Of a DNA stretch of 64,000 nucleotides, positions 34,332 through 43,175 are shown one piece after another. The stretch is from assembly GCF_010468615.1 (NCBI RefSeq), contig NZ_WUEH01000002.1, positions 1 through 64,000 on the forward strand, read 5' to 3'. Position numbers and translations under genes: made by a program. The first letter of the stretch is position 1, and each line of letters opens with the position of its first letter. This DNA comes from Pseudodesulfovibrio sp. JC047 (GTDB lineage Bacteria; Desulfobacterota; Desulfovibrionia; Desulfovibrionales; Desulfovibrionaceae). A model generated the notes under the pieces. It had not been told where the DNA came from. It did no database searches and saw only the letters and a list, made by a program, of their open reading frames with translations.

Positions 34332-35282
34332 ATGGCATATAAATATATTTTCGGACCAGTGATGAGCGGTCGATTAGGTCGCTCCCTTGGACTCGATCTG
34401 CTTGGGGACCGAATTTGTTCCATGGATTGTGTGTATTGCGAAGTTGGAGCCACCAGGGTGTTGACCGTTGAACGGAAACCCTATGTCCCGGCAAACGCCA
34501 TTCTTGAAGAATTGGCCGCCTGGAAAGCCGAAGGGCTGACCATGCCCGATGTGGTGACACTGGGAGGATTGGGAGAACCCTGCCTGAATTCCGAGATGGG
34601 TGCGGTCATCACCGGAGCACGAAAGCTGTTTCCGGACACGGATATTGCCGTGTTGACCAATGCCAGTCTCATGGGTGACCCGGATGTTCGCCGCGAATTG
34701 GCACTGGCAGACAGTATTCTGCCCAGCCTGGATTCGTTGATGGAGGATGAATTCACCCGGGTGAATCGTCCCTGTAAAGGATTTTCGCCCGCAGGCATCG
34801 CCGACGGGTTGCTTGAGTTCAAAAAAGAATTCAAGGGAAAAATATTTTTGGAGATTTTGCTTGCCGAAGGAATCAATGACACAGACGAGAACCTCGGCAG
34901 GTTAAAGAATTTTTGCGAACGACTTGCTCCCGACCGTGTTGACGTGGTCACATTGACCCGTCCAGGAACGGTCAAGGGAGTCCGCCCCGTGGACGGGGAG
35001 GTTCTAAGTCGTTGGCGCATGACGCTTGAGAGCGGAAAGACCGGCGTTCAGACGCACCAGGTGACCGACAGGACAACGATCAGCACGAAACATGTGACAG
35101 AGTTCGTCATCGCATCCCTGACCCGCAGACCGCAAACCGTCTCTCAACTGGCACAGGCCCTGAATGTGGACCCAAAACAGGTTCAATTCGCCGTGGAAGC
35201 CCTTCTGAAAAAGGGCGAAATACTCCCCCGGGATGACCGGGGAGAAACGTATTACCACGGGACACGGCCAGCCCCTGAATAA
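34332..35282 (+). CDS. Radical SAM protein, COG0731-type, with a C-terminal winged-helix segment
   Basis: 316 residues. The [4Fe-4S]/SAM motif is CSMDCVYCE (CxxxCxxC), and the sequence GPVMSGRLGRSLGLDLL before it is typical of the COG0731 (wyosine-biosynthesis-related) Fe-S oxidoreductases. The barrel includes LGGLGEPCLN and SLDSLMEDEF. Residues about 250-316 (TEFVIASLTRRPQTVSQLAQALN) look like a winged-helix domain that is not part of the basic enzyme, so a DNA- or substrate-recognition module may have been fused. The start at 34332 is chosen as the first Met before the conserved region; there is no clear ribosome binding site. The reaction is unknown. Confidence 0.8.
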   Translation: MAYKYIFGPVMSGRLGRSLGLDLLGDRICSMDCVYCEVGATRVLTVERKPYVPANAILEELAAWKAEGLTMPDVVTLGGLGEPCLNSEMGAVITGARKLFPDTDIAVLTNASLMGDPDVRRELALADSILPSLDSLMEDEFTRVNRPCKGFSPAGIADGLLEFKKEFKGKIFLEILLAEGINDTDENLGRLKNFCERLAPDRVDVVTLTRPGTVKGVRPVDGEVLSRWRMTLESGKTGVQTHQVTDRTTISTKHVTEFVIASLTRRPQTVSQLAQALNVDPKQVQFAVEALLKKGEILPRDDRGETYYHGTRPAPE

Positions 35283-35330
35283 TGAAAGGCGTCATGAGAA
35301 ACATCACACATTTCTCGTCACGAGGTTAGA

Positions 35331-36800
35331 ATGCCCAACAAGAAAAAACGGCAGAAAATGTTCATTTCGGTGCTTCCAGGTGAACAAGTTGAAGTCGTGA
35401 TTGCCGAAGAAGGCAAAGTCAACGAATACTATGTAGAAATGGTGCACCAGGCAAAGACCAAGGGCAACATCTACAAAGGTTACATTCACAACATCGATAA
35501 CGGCTTGCAAGCCGCCTTCATCAATTACGGAGCCGAACGAAACGGATTTCTCCAGATTGATGAAGTCCACCCGGAATACTACACGGGCAACTTCACCCAA
35601 AAAAAAGGCTCGCGCTATCCGCTCATGCAGAAAGTGCTCAAGCCCGGCCAGGAAATTCTGGTCCAGGTCGTCAAGGAACCCACTGGCAAGAAAGGGGCGT
35701 TTCTCACGTCCTATCTGTCCTTGCCCGGACGGAGCTTTGTCTACACGGTCGGACGCTCTCAAATGGGCGTTTCCCGCAAGATTGAAAATGAAAAAGAACG
35801 CACCCGTCTCAAAAAGGCCCTGGAATCCTTTGAAACCACCGAAGGCGTGGGCCTTATCGCCCGCACCGCCGCCGTGGGACAATCCAAGGCCGCCCTGGAA
35901 CGGGATTACAAATATCTGAATCGTCTCTGGACCGACATCCGCTCCAATGCACAAAAAGAGAAAGCCCCTGTCCGAGTCTATAAGGAACTGGGACTGGCTG
36001 AACGCGCCGTGCGCGATTACCTGACCTCTGATGTCACGGAAGTCTGGGTGGACGATCAGGAAACCTATGACCAGATCAGCAAATTCGTCAAACTGGCCTT
36101 TCCCCGGAAAAACAATCTGGTCCGCCTCCACGACGAAAACGATCTGTCCCTGCTGGAACGGTTCAATCTTCTCAAACAAGTGGAAGAAATCTATTCCCGT
36201 GAAGCATCCATGCCGTCCGGAGGTCGTCTGGTCTTTGACGCGACCGAGGCCCTGACCGCCGTGGATATCAACTCCGGCAAAATCGGCGGCGAACGGAATT
36301 TCCAGAAAATGGCGCTCAAGACCAATGTGGAAGCCGCCCGGGAAATCGCCCGACAGCTCAGGCTGCGCGACATCGGCGGACAAGTGGTCATCGACTTCAT
36401 TGAGATGAAAAATCCCAAGGACTGCCGTGAAGTCGAAAAAGTCATGCGTGCCGAACTGAAAAACGACCGCGCTCGGACAGACGTCAATCGCATTTCCTCT
36501 TTCGGACTGATGGAGCTGGTTCGCCAACGCCTCGGTTCCTCGGCCATCGCCATTTCAACAGAACCGTGTCCCTGCTGCAAAGGCACCGGGATCCGTCGTA
36601 ACATGGAATGGCAGGCCCTTCAGGCACTCAAGGAAATCCATCGGGCACTGCGAACCTCCGACGAAGACCAGATCGAGCACACCTGTGAAGAGGAACTCGC
36701 CATTTATCTGCTCAACAGTAAACGTGGTATTCTGGCGAACTTGGAAAAACGGTACGGCAAGACCGTTCACATCGACTTGGAATATGAATACGACGAATAG
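35331..36800 (+). CDS. rng: Ribonuclease G/E family endoribonuclease
   Basis: 489-residue RNase G-type enzyme that processes rRNA precursors and cleaves AU-rich single-stranded mRNA near 5' monophosphate ends. It has an S1 domain (about residues 35-120, GYIHNIDNGLQAAFINYG), an RNase H-like sensor region, and catalytic Asp residues in FDATEALTAVDINSG and VVIDFIEM. The zinc-link cysteines are in CPCCKGTG. It lacks the long C-terminal scaffold of RNase E. GAGG precedes the ATG. Confidence 0.93.
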   Translation: MPNKKKRQKMFISVLPGEQVEVVIAEEGKVNEYYVEMVHQAKTKGNIYKGYIHNIDNGLQAAFINYGAERNGFLQIDEVHPEYYTGNFTQKKGSRYPLMQKVLKPGQEILVQVVKEPTGKKGAFLTSYLSLPGRSFVYTVGRSQMGVSRKIENEKERTRLKKALESFETTEGVGLIARTAAVGQSKAALERDYKYLNRLWTDIRSNAQKEKAPVRVYKELGLAERAVRDYLTSDVTEVWVDDQETYDQISKFVKLAFPRKNNLVRLHDENDLSLLERFNLLKQVEEIYSREASMPSGGRLVFDATEALTAVDINSGKIGGERNFQKMALKTNVEAAREIARQLRLRDIGGQVVIDFIEMKNPKDCREVEKVMRAELKNDRARTDVNRISSFGLMELVRQRLGSSAIAISTEPCPCCKGTGIRRNMEWQALQALKEIHRALRTSDEDQIEHTCEEELAIYLLNSKRGILANLEKRYGKTVHIDLEYEYDE

Positions 36801-36829
36801 CCATTCGTCCGATCTGAAAATCAAAAAAA

Positions 36830-36859
36830 ACGCCCCGAAGCCATGGCTTCGGGGCGTTT
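36830..36859 (+). terminator. Terminator of rng
   Basis: AACGCCCCGAAGCC pairs with GGCTTCGGGGCGTT around AT and is followed by TCTCC. The A-run before it (36822-36829) also allows use on the reverse strand for the convergent kinase. Confidence 0.85.
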
Positions 36860-36932
36860 CTCCATTAAAACATGATTCCTTCAAGACAAAAAAGGACATC
36901 AGCCGTTCTCTCGCCTGCACACTTCTCAGTCC

Positions 36933-38858
36933 TCACACCACTGCGGGCAGAGTGAAGATAAAGGATGATCCGACCCCGACTTCCGACTCGACCCAAATCC
37001 GACCACCATAATGCTCGACAATCTCTCGGCAGATAGTCAGACCAAGACCTGTTCCCCGGGGTTTGTTGACCATGGTGTCCGAACGGGTCTGATGAAATTT
37101 CTCGAAAATCTGCGCCTGATCGTCGGCATGAATCCCGGTTCCGGTATCCACAACCTCCACGCGCAACTGACCGAAACGGGGAAATGCCCGCAAAGTGACG
37201 GTCCCTTCTTCAGTAAACTTCGCTGCGTTGTTCAGCAAATTAATCAGCACCTGCTGGACACGGTCTGGATCTGCGACCACCGTGGGCAACCCGGATTCCA
37301 CTTCCGTGATGAGTTGCAGATCGGTCTGGGAAAACATGCCACTGACAGAATTGGCGGCCACATCAATCACTTCATCCATGCTCAACCGCATGTCACGCCA
37401 GCCCATGGACCCGGATTCGATCTTGTTGAGATCCAGCACATCATTGATGAGCCGGGTCAACCGTTCGCCCTCATGACTGATAATCAACAGATTACTCTGA
37501 ATTCGTTCGCCTTTTCTGACAAGACGGTCTTCCTCGACCAAAGGCATGAAATTCCTTGAAAATTCCTTATTCAACAACTTGGCGAATCCCAGAATGGACG
37601 TCAACGGAGTCCGCAATTCATGTGATACTGACGAAAGAAAAGCCGACTTCATCTCATCGAGTTCCCGCAAACGCTGGTTGGCCTCTTCCAACTCCTGGGC
37701 CTTCAACACCAAATCTTCTGTCCGATCCCGAACCAGTTGTTCCAAATGCCGATTCAGATCGGCCAGGTCCTGCTCGGCCTGCTTTCGCTCGGAAATATCT
37801 TCAAGAATACCATCAATGAAAACCAGCGTCCCTGTCTCGTCATAAATGGCCCGCGCGTTCAACGACCCCCACATGGTCTTGCCGTCCCGGCGATAGTACT
37901 CGGCTTCAAACCGTTTGACTTCCCCCTCAGTACGCACCTTTTCGAAAAAATTCTGCATGTGTTCCGGATTCACCATGATCCGGGAACTCAGACTTCGCAC
38001 ATTGGCGAGAAATTCTTCGACCGACTCATACCCGAATATCCGGGCCATGGCCGGATTCGCCCGACGCAACACCCCGTCCGGCGTGGCCTGAAAAATCCCT
38101 TCCACGGCGTTCTCGAAAATGCCACGGAACTTTTCTTCAGCCTCCTGCAACGTCTTGTTCATTGTTTGCAGTTTATTTTCACGCCCTTCAATCTCAATGG
38201 ACATACGCCGGAACCGCTTGGCAATATCCAGCAATTCCGCGTGATAGACTTCGCCAAAATCATAGGAAAAGTCACCTTTCGCAACTCGGGCAATCCCGGA
38301 TTGAAGCACCATGAGCGGTTTATTCAAAAACACCCGCAAGAGCAGCCCCGTGATGGCCAGAATAACGGAAATGGACACAACGATAATGATGATCGAGACA
38401 AGCATCTGCTCGTCCAGACGCTTTTTGTCCCGCGCCAAAGTGAAATCGATCTCGGCCCGACCAATCTTTCGTCCTTCAAACACGATGGCGCGGACCTTGC
38501 TGAAATCGGCCTGCGAACCGGAAAACTTCTCATGGGCGAACACGACTTCATCCCGCGAACCATAGATGCGGATTCCCTGAACCATGTCATCATGGGTATA
38601 CACCGACCCGATCAGCCGCGCGTTGTCGTAATCCAGATTCCAGATGGGTACGGCCAGTATTTCGGCCACGCTGGTGATGGTGTCCTCACCCTTTTCATCG
38701 GCGGTGGCCCACATTTCCTCGGATTGTTGCCAATAGATATAGCTCCCCATGGCCGTGGCAATGAGCATGACAATCACCACAAGACTAAATGTCAGGTCGC
38801 GTGAGATCGACCGACTTGTCATGAGTGGTTTTGATTTTCTTGCTGTTTTTGCGCTCAT
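36933..38858 (-). CDS. Transmembrane HAMP-PAS sensor histidine kinase
   Basis: 641 residues. Two membrane helices (about 22-44 and 152-176) flank a periplasmic sensor of roughly 105 residues, followed by HAMP (about 177-230), PAS (about 240-360), a coiled coil and the kinase core with H413 in SVSHELRTPLTS, N box LINLLNNAAKFT, D box VEVVDTGTGIHAD and G2 box RGTGLGLTICREIV. All catalytic motifs are intact. The reading frame starts without a good ribosome binding site. The solute-binding protein gene at 38954 is on the same strand just upstream and may feed it a ligand. Confidence 0.92.
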   Translation of the reverse strand: MSAKTARKSKPLMTSRSISRDLTFSLVVIVMLIATAMGSYIYWQQSEEMWATADEKGEDTITSVAEILAVPIWNLDYDNARLIGSVYTHDDMVQGIRIYGSRDEVVFAHEKFSGSQADFSKVRAIVFEGRKIGRAEIDFTLARDKKRLDEQMLVSIIIIVVSISVILAITGLLLRVFLNKPLMVLQSGIARVAKGDFSYDFGEVYHAELLDIAKRFRRMSIEIEGRENKLQTMNKTLQEAEEKFRGIFENAVEGIFQATPDGVLRRANPAMARIFGYESVEEFLANVRSLSSRIMVNPEHMQNFFEKVRTEGEVKRFEAEYYRRDGKTMWGSLNARAIYDETGTLVFIDGILEDISERKQAEQDLADLNRHLEQLVRDRTEDLVLKAQELEEANQRLRELDEMKSAFLSSVSHELRTPLTSILGFAKLLNKEFSRNFMPLVEEDRLVRKGERIQSNLLIISHEGERLTRLINDVLDLNKIESGSMGWRDMRLSMDEVIDVAANSVSGMFSQTDLQLITEVESGLPTVVADPDRVQQVLINLLNNAAKFTEEGTVTLRAFPRFGQLRVEVVDTGTGIHADDQAQIFEKFHQTRSDTMVNKPRGTGLGLTICREIVEHYGGRIWVESEVGVGSSFIFTLPAVV

Positions 38859-38953
38859 GGGTGCTCGTAAAAAACGGACGTTTTCATTCCTCTCTGACGG
38901 AATATATTGTCAGATAAGGAACGTACATCACTCATAGACTGCTGTCATCCGTC

Positions 38954-39676
38954 TTATAAAGCATACTTGGCCCGAATGGCTTCAACCGTTCCGTTCGCAA
39001 TGAGCCGTTGAACCGCTCCGCGAACCTTTTCAATCAAGACCGACGATGCGTGTCTGGAGACATACACGGTTATCGGAACGGAAACGATTTCATACGGTTC
39101 GGAAAAGGCTTTTCTGGGCACATCATGAGAATTCAAGGCGTATTCCACCCCAAGACGTGGTCCATAAACCGCATCCACCCGTCCCCCAATCAACAATTTG
39201 AGACTGTGGACAAAGCTCCGTGTCGAGCAGGGGACCATCTCCTTTTCCCGGGAAATACGGGCACCACCTCGGGCACCGCGAAGGGCGGCCACCCTTTTCC
39301 CCTCCAACGCATCCAGCGAATGGAAATGAGTCCCGGCCAGGCCAACCACCACCGACTGTTCCTGAAACACCACCCCGAGATTATGGCCTACGGTCTCGGC
39401 CTCGGGCGATGCGAACAGGACAATCATATCCGCCCGCCCCATCTTCATTTCCTCAAGTCCACGGCACAGACGGGCCGAAATATCGACCACTTCAAGCCCG
39501 GCCTCTTTGGCAATGGCCGTCCCGAGTTCACTGCACAGCCCACACTGCTCCCCCTGCTCCCAATACCAGTATGGCGGCAAGTCCAGCGAAACAATACGCA
39601 ATTCTTCCGCTCTCCCGACACCGACCGTCAGCAGAAGCATCCCGAAAACACATCCCAAAAGACACTGTTTGAACAT
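38954..39676 (-). CDS. Periplasmic solute-binding protein (family 3-like)
   Basis: 240 residues with a Sec signal peptide (CLLGCVFGMLLLTVGVGRAEE). The mature part resembles extracellular solute-binding proteins family 3: LRIVSLDLPPYWYW, then a first lobe with GTAIAKEAGLEVVDISARLCRGL, and ALRGARGGARI at the ligand cleft. No ABC transporter genes are adjacent, so it could be an orphan periplasmic sensor partner for the HAMP-PAS kinase that follows it. The ligand is unknown. Confidence 0.75.
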   Translation of the reverse strand: MFKQCLLGCVFGMLLLTVGVGRAEELRIVSLDLPPYWYWEQGEQCGLCSELGTAIAKEAGLEVVDISARLCRGLEEMKMGRADMIVLFASPEAETVGHNLGVVFQEQSVVVGLAGTHFHSLDALEGKRVAALRGARGGARISREKEMVPCSTRSFVHSLKLLIGGRVDAVYGPRLGVEYALNSHDVPRKAFSEPYEIVSVPITVYVSRHASSVLIEKVRGAVQRLIANGTVEAIRAKYAL

Positions 39677-39772
39677 GGCCTATCCCCGTAACACGAATAA
39701 TTGGACTCCTTGTATCATAAAACACTTTTAATTTTAAGACCTCCTTGCCTAAAATGAATGACCAAATCGTTC

Positions 39773-39801
39773 TTGCCTTCACTCGGCCCCTCCTTTATTG
39801 A
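39773..39801 (+). promoter_or_regulatory. Predicted promoter of the DUF1007-NicO gene
   Basis: TTGCCT (39773-39778), a 17-base spacer and TATTGA (39796-39801), 13 bases before the ATG at 39815. The predicted leader is only a few bases and no Shine-Dalgarno is seen. Confidence 0.4.
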
Positions 39802-39814
39802 ACGGCCTATCATC

Positions 39815-41266
39815 ATGATAAAAAAATTGTCCGCACTTTGCACTCTTTGCCTGCTCGTCCTGCTCCTGACTCCCGGTCAGGGCCGATGTCATCCCCATGT
39901 CTTTGTGGATGTTTCCTTGTCCTTTTCCATTGGAAAAACAGGACTGGACGGAATCGGGGAACACTGGGTCTTTGACGAAATGTTCACTCAGGCCATCCTC
40001 AGCGACCTCGGATTGGACGCCGAAACCCTCCCCACAACATTGGGTCAGGAAAAAATCCGGGACGGCGCGTTCGCCTATCTGGTCAACTTCGGGTATTTCA
40101 CCTTCATCGAATCCGCAGGCAAACGGATATCCGTCACCGAAACCAGGGACTTCAGGGCATCACTGGACGAGGGGCGACTGGTCTATACCTTTTTTATCCC
40201 GTTGGATCTTCCATTCGAACATATCAAAAACTTTCGTATCGCGGTTTTCGACAAGGAATATTATTCCGATATCGTACTGGTCAAAGACGATATTTCCTTT
40301 GAAATTGATGGCATGGCCCAGGTCAGCCACTCTTTCAAACCAGCCAAGGATCAAACCTATTGGAAATTCATCGTTCCGGAAGCAGTGCACCTCTCCATCA
40401 CCAACGCCGGAAATACGACAAAAACGCCGACTCCCGCCCCTGTTCAGCTTGAAGAAGTCGAAGGTCCCGGCCCGATCGAACGCATCATGACTCTGGTCCG
40501 CTCCACGCAACGGGAGCTGACCCAACACCTCAACGATTTTGGAATGCAGCTCAAGGACAACCCCCTTGGCTCGGCACTCTGGATGTTCCTCGGCCTGTCT
40601 TTTGTCTATGGCATTGTTCATGCGGTAGGCCCTGGACACGGTAAAGCCGTTGTCTGTTCGTATTTTCTCAGCAATCCCGGATCACTGCTCAACGGAGCGA
40701 TCATGGGCAACGCCATCACGTTCATCCACATGAGTTCGGCGGCCCTGGCCGTGGGCGCAGCCTATCTCATTTTTTCCACCGGCATGGGAGGCTTTGCCGC
40801 AGCCAGCCGAACCCTGCAACCGGCCAGTTACGCCCTGCTTGGTCTGATGGGACTTTTCCTGCTAGGCAAGGCTATACGTGACATCCTCAAAGGCGGCATG
40901 TTGTCCGCTTCTTCTTGCGATCACGACCACGACGAACCAACCGGCGGCACCTTGAAATCCATCCTGTCCGTGTCCTTTGTCACCGGACTCGTGCCCTGCC
41001 CCGGTGCCGCCGTCATCCTCGCCTTTGCCATCGGCCTGAATATCTTCTGGATCGGCATCCTCGCCTTGATCTGCATGGCCGCAGGCATGGGGCTGACCAC
41101 CACTCTATTCGCCTGGGTGGCCGTCACCGCCAGATCAGCGACACTCAAACTCTCCGGTGCCAATAGAAAGCTCTTCAATGTCCTCTACGCGGCCCTGTCC
41201 ATCTGCGGAGCCGCTGCCATCGCCATCTTTGGCGCGGCCCTCTTCTTCGGAAGCCTGACAGGATAA
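39815..41266 (+). CDS. DUF1007-NicO/RcnA-type nickel or cobalt transporter fusion
   Basis: 483 residues. After a signal peptide (LCTLCLLVLLLTPGQGRC), residues about 25-215 form a DUF1007-like periplasmic domain opening with HPHVFVDVSLSF. From about residue 250 there is a multi-helix membrane domain of the RcnA/NicO (HoxN-like) family, with HAVGPGHGKAVV, a histidine-rich loop (CDHDHDE) and GLVPCPGAAVIL. The family moves Ni2+ or Co2+; the direction cannot be told. The two domains are often separate adjacent genes and are joined here. The start at 39815 fits the signal peptide; an upstream start at 39758 lacks one. Confidence 0.85.
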   Translation: MIKKLSALCTLCLLVLLLTPGQGRCHPHVFVDVSLSFSIGKTGLDGIGEHWVFDEMFTQAILSDLGLDAETLPTTLGQEKIRDGAFAYLVNFGYFTFIESAGKRISVTETRDFRASLDEGRLVYTFFIPLDLPFEHIKNFRIAVFDKEYYSDIVLVKDDISFEIDGMAQVSHSFKPAKDQTYWKFIVPEAVHLSITNAGNTTKTPTPAPVQLEEVEGPGPIERIMTLVRSTQRELTQHLNDFGMQLKDNPLGSALWMFLGLSFVYGIVHAVGPGHGKAVVCSYFLSNPGSLLNGAIMGNAITFIHMSSAALAVGAAYLIFSTGMGGFAAASRTLQPASYALLGLMGLFLLGKAIRDILKGGMLSASSCDHDHDEPTGGTLKSILSVSFVTGLVPCPGAAVILAFAIGLNIFWIGILALICMAAGMGLTTTLFAWVAVTARSATLKLSGANRKLFNVLYAALSICGAAAIAIFGAALFFGSLTG

Positions 41267-41347
41267 CCCCCCGATTTCCGGGCGTTCACACACCGCCCTC
41301 CAAATCCGTCTTTCCCTGCTTGCTCTATTCCTGACTCAAGAAAAGAA

Positions 41348-41376
41348 TTGACATTTTTTTTCTCTATTTGATAAAA
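41348..41376 (+). promoter_or_regulatory. Sigma70-type promoter of the Lrp gene
   Basis: Perfect TTGACA (41348-41353), 17-base T-rich spacer and ATAAAA (41371-41376) in an AT-rich stretch (41340-41422). Confidence 0.6.
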
Positions 41377-41422
41377 AAAGCTCATCAAAACTTCAAAAAA
41401 GAAAACAATACATTAATTTATC

Positions 41423-41905
41423 ATGAAAAAAACACTTGATACCCAAGACAAAAAACTGGTTGCCGCTCTCACACAGGATGGACAGTTGTCCCCGTGCAAA
41501 ATCGGAACAGGTATGGGCGTCACGGCTCCCACGGTCCGATCTCGCCTGAAAAATCTGATCGCAGCGGGCGCGCTCAAGGTCGCTGGACTGGTGAACCCCA
41601 TGGCGGCCAAGGGATTGACCGTTGCCATGGTGGGGCTGACGATCCACAGCCACGAGCAGCTCGACGAAAAGCTGGACCAAATCGGTGCGCTGCCCCGGGT
41701 CAACTGGTGCGCGGTAGTGACCGGACGCTATGACATTATCGTGGAAATCATCTGTATGGATGAAATGAGCGATCTGTATAATTTTCTGGATCAGGACCTG
41801 TCCAAAATTGGCGGGGTCAACTCCAGTGAATCGTTTGTCGTCATGAAATCCCGACGAAAATGGCTCCTGTTACCGGATGCCGTTACTGACAGATTCGACG
41901 CATAA
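41423..41905 (+). CDS. Lrp/AsnC family transcriptional regulator
   Basis: 160 residues: an N-terminal winged helix ([25 protein letters not shown], about residues 20-50) and a C-terminal RAM/AsnC ligand-binding domain ([27 protein letters not shown]). Members sense amino acids and form octamers. Its position 43 bases before the ald gene, in the same direction, suggests it controls alanine dehydrogenase in response to alanine or related amino acids. Confidence 0.92.
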   Translation: MKKTLDTQDKKLVAALTQDGQLSPCKIGTGMGVTAPTVRSRLKNLIAAGALKVAGLVNPMAAKGLTVAMVGLTIHSHEQLDEKLDQIGALPRVNWCAVVTGRYDIIVEIICMDEMSDLYNFLDQDLSKIGGVNSSESFVVMKSRRKWLLLPDAVTDRFDA

Positions 41906-41948
41906 CCCCTGCTCGAAAAGCGGGACTTCTTCAAAGGAGAGAGCATTT

Positions 41949-43058
41949 ATGATTGTAGGAATTCCAAAAGAAATCAAAACATTGGAAAATCGGGTGTCCA
42001 TGACTCCCGGTGCTGTCGAATCACTGGTCCGTCACGGCCACACCGTTCTCGTGGAAAGTGGAGCCGGTCTCGGAAGCGGACTGACTGATGCGGAATACGA
42101 AGCCACCGGAGCGTCCATGGTCTCGGCCAAAGAGGCCTGGGACGCCGAAATGGTCATCAAGGTCAAAGAGCCGCTGGACTCCGAATTTCAATACCTTCGC
42201 GACGGTCTGATTCTCTTCACCTATCTGCATCTGGCAGCCGCAGAAAAGCTGACCCACGCCCTGCTGGAGTCCGGCACCACCGGCATTGCCTATGAAACCG
42301 TAGAATCCCCCGACCACACCCGGCCCCTGCTGACACCTATGTCCGAAGTGGCTGGTCGCATGGCCACGCAGGTGGGCGCGCATTATCTTGAAAAGACCCA
42401 GGGCGGCCAGGGCATTCTGCTCGGCGGCGTGCCCGGCGTCTCCCCGGCTGAAGTGCTGGTGATCGGCGGTGGCATCGTGGGCACCAACGCGGCCCGTATC
42501 GCCATGGGCATGGGTGCTCGCGTCACCATTCTCGATCTCTCGCACCAACGGTTGCAGTATCTTGACGAAATTTTTCAGGGACGGATCACCACCATGATGT
42601 CCACGGAACCCAATATCCGCCAGATGGTAGCCAAGGCGGACCTGATCGTGGGCGCGGTCCTTCTCCCCGGTGCAAAAGCACCCAATCTCATCACGCGGGA
42701 CATGCTTCCCCTGATGAAAAAGGGATCAGTCATCGTGGATGTCGCGGTGGATCAAGGCGGTTGTGTCGAGACCATCAAGCCCACCACCCATGACAATCCC
42801 ACGTATATCGTGGACGACGTGGTCCACTACGGCGTGGCCAACATGCCCGGCGCAGTTCCCCGCACCTCGACCTTCGCTCTGGTCAACCAGACCACCCCGT
42901 ATGCCCTGCGCCTGGCGGCACAGGGTTTGGACGCCCTCAAAAACGATCCCGGTCTGGCCCTCGGCCTGAACACCTACAAAGGGCACCTCACCTGTCCGGC
43001 CGTCGGCGAAGCCTTTGACCTCCAATCCCTGACCCCCGAAGAGGCCCTCGCTCTCTAG
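41949..43058 (+). CDS. ald: Alanine dehydrogenase
   Basis: 369-residue NAD-dependent enzyme that converts alanine to pyruvate and ammonia, and back. Key features are the N-terminal [20 protein letters not shown], the catalytic Lys in MVIKVKEP and His in YLHLAA, and the NAD-binding glycine motif in [18 protein letters not shown] upstream supports the start at 41949; a longer frame to 41877 overlaps lrp. Together with lrp it forms a regulated alanine catabolism unit, and a strong terminator follows. Confidence 0.96.
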   Translation: MIVGIPKEIKTLENRVSMTPGAVESLVRHGHTVLVESGAGLGSGLTDAEYEATGASMVSAKEAWDAEMVIKVKEPLDSEFQYLRDGLILFTYLHLAAAEKLTHALLESGTTGIAYETVESPDHTRPLLTPMSEVAGRMATQVGAHYLEKTQGGQGILLGGVPGVSPAEVLVIGGGIVGTNAARIAMGMGARVTILDLSHQRLQYLDEIFQGRITTMMSTEPNIRQMVAKADLIVGAVLLPGAKAPNLITRDMLPLMKKGSVIVDVAVDQGGCVETIKPTTHDNPTYIVDDVVHYGVANMPGAVPRTSTFALVNQTTPYALRLAAQGLDALKNDPGLALGLNTYKGHLTCPAVGEAFDLQSLTPEEALAL

Positions 43059-43080
43059 ACACGAACACGTCACCATTCCA

Positions 43081-43126
43081 ACAAGAAACAGGCCCCGGTC
43101 AATTGACCGGGGCCTGTTTCTTGTTC
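43081..43126 (+). terminator. Terminator of the lrp-ald unit
   Basis: ACAAGAAACAGGCCCCGGTC pairs with GACCGGGGCCTGTTTCTTGT around AATT. It is also usable from the reverse strand for the MltD-like gene. Confidence 0.9.
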
Positions 43127-43175
43127 AGGTCTCCATTGCAAATTATCCATTGAAAAGCATCACACACCGTCTCCA

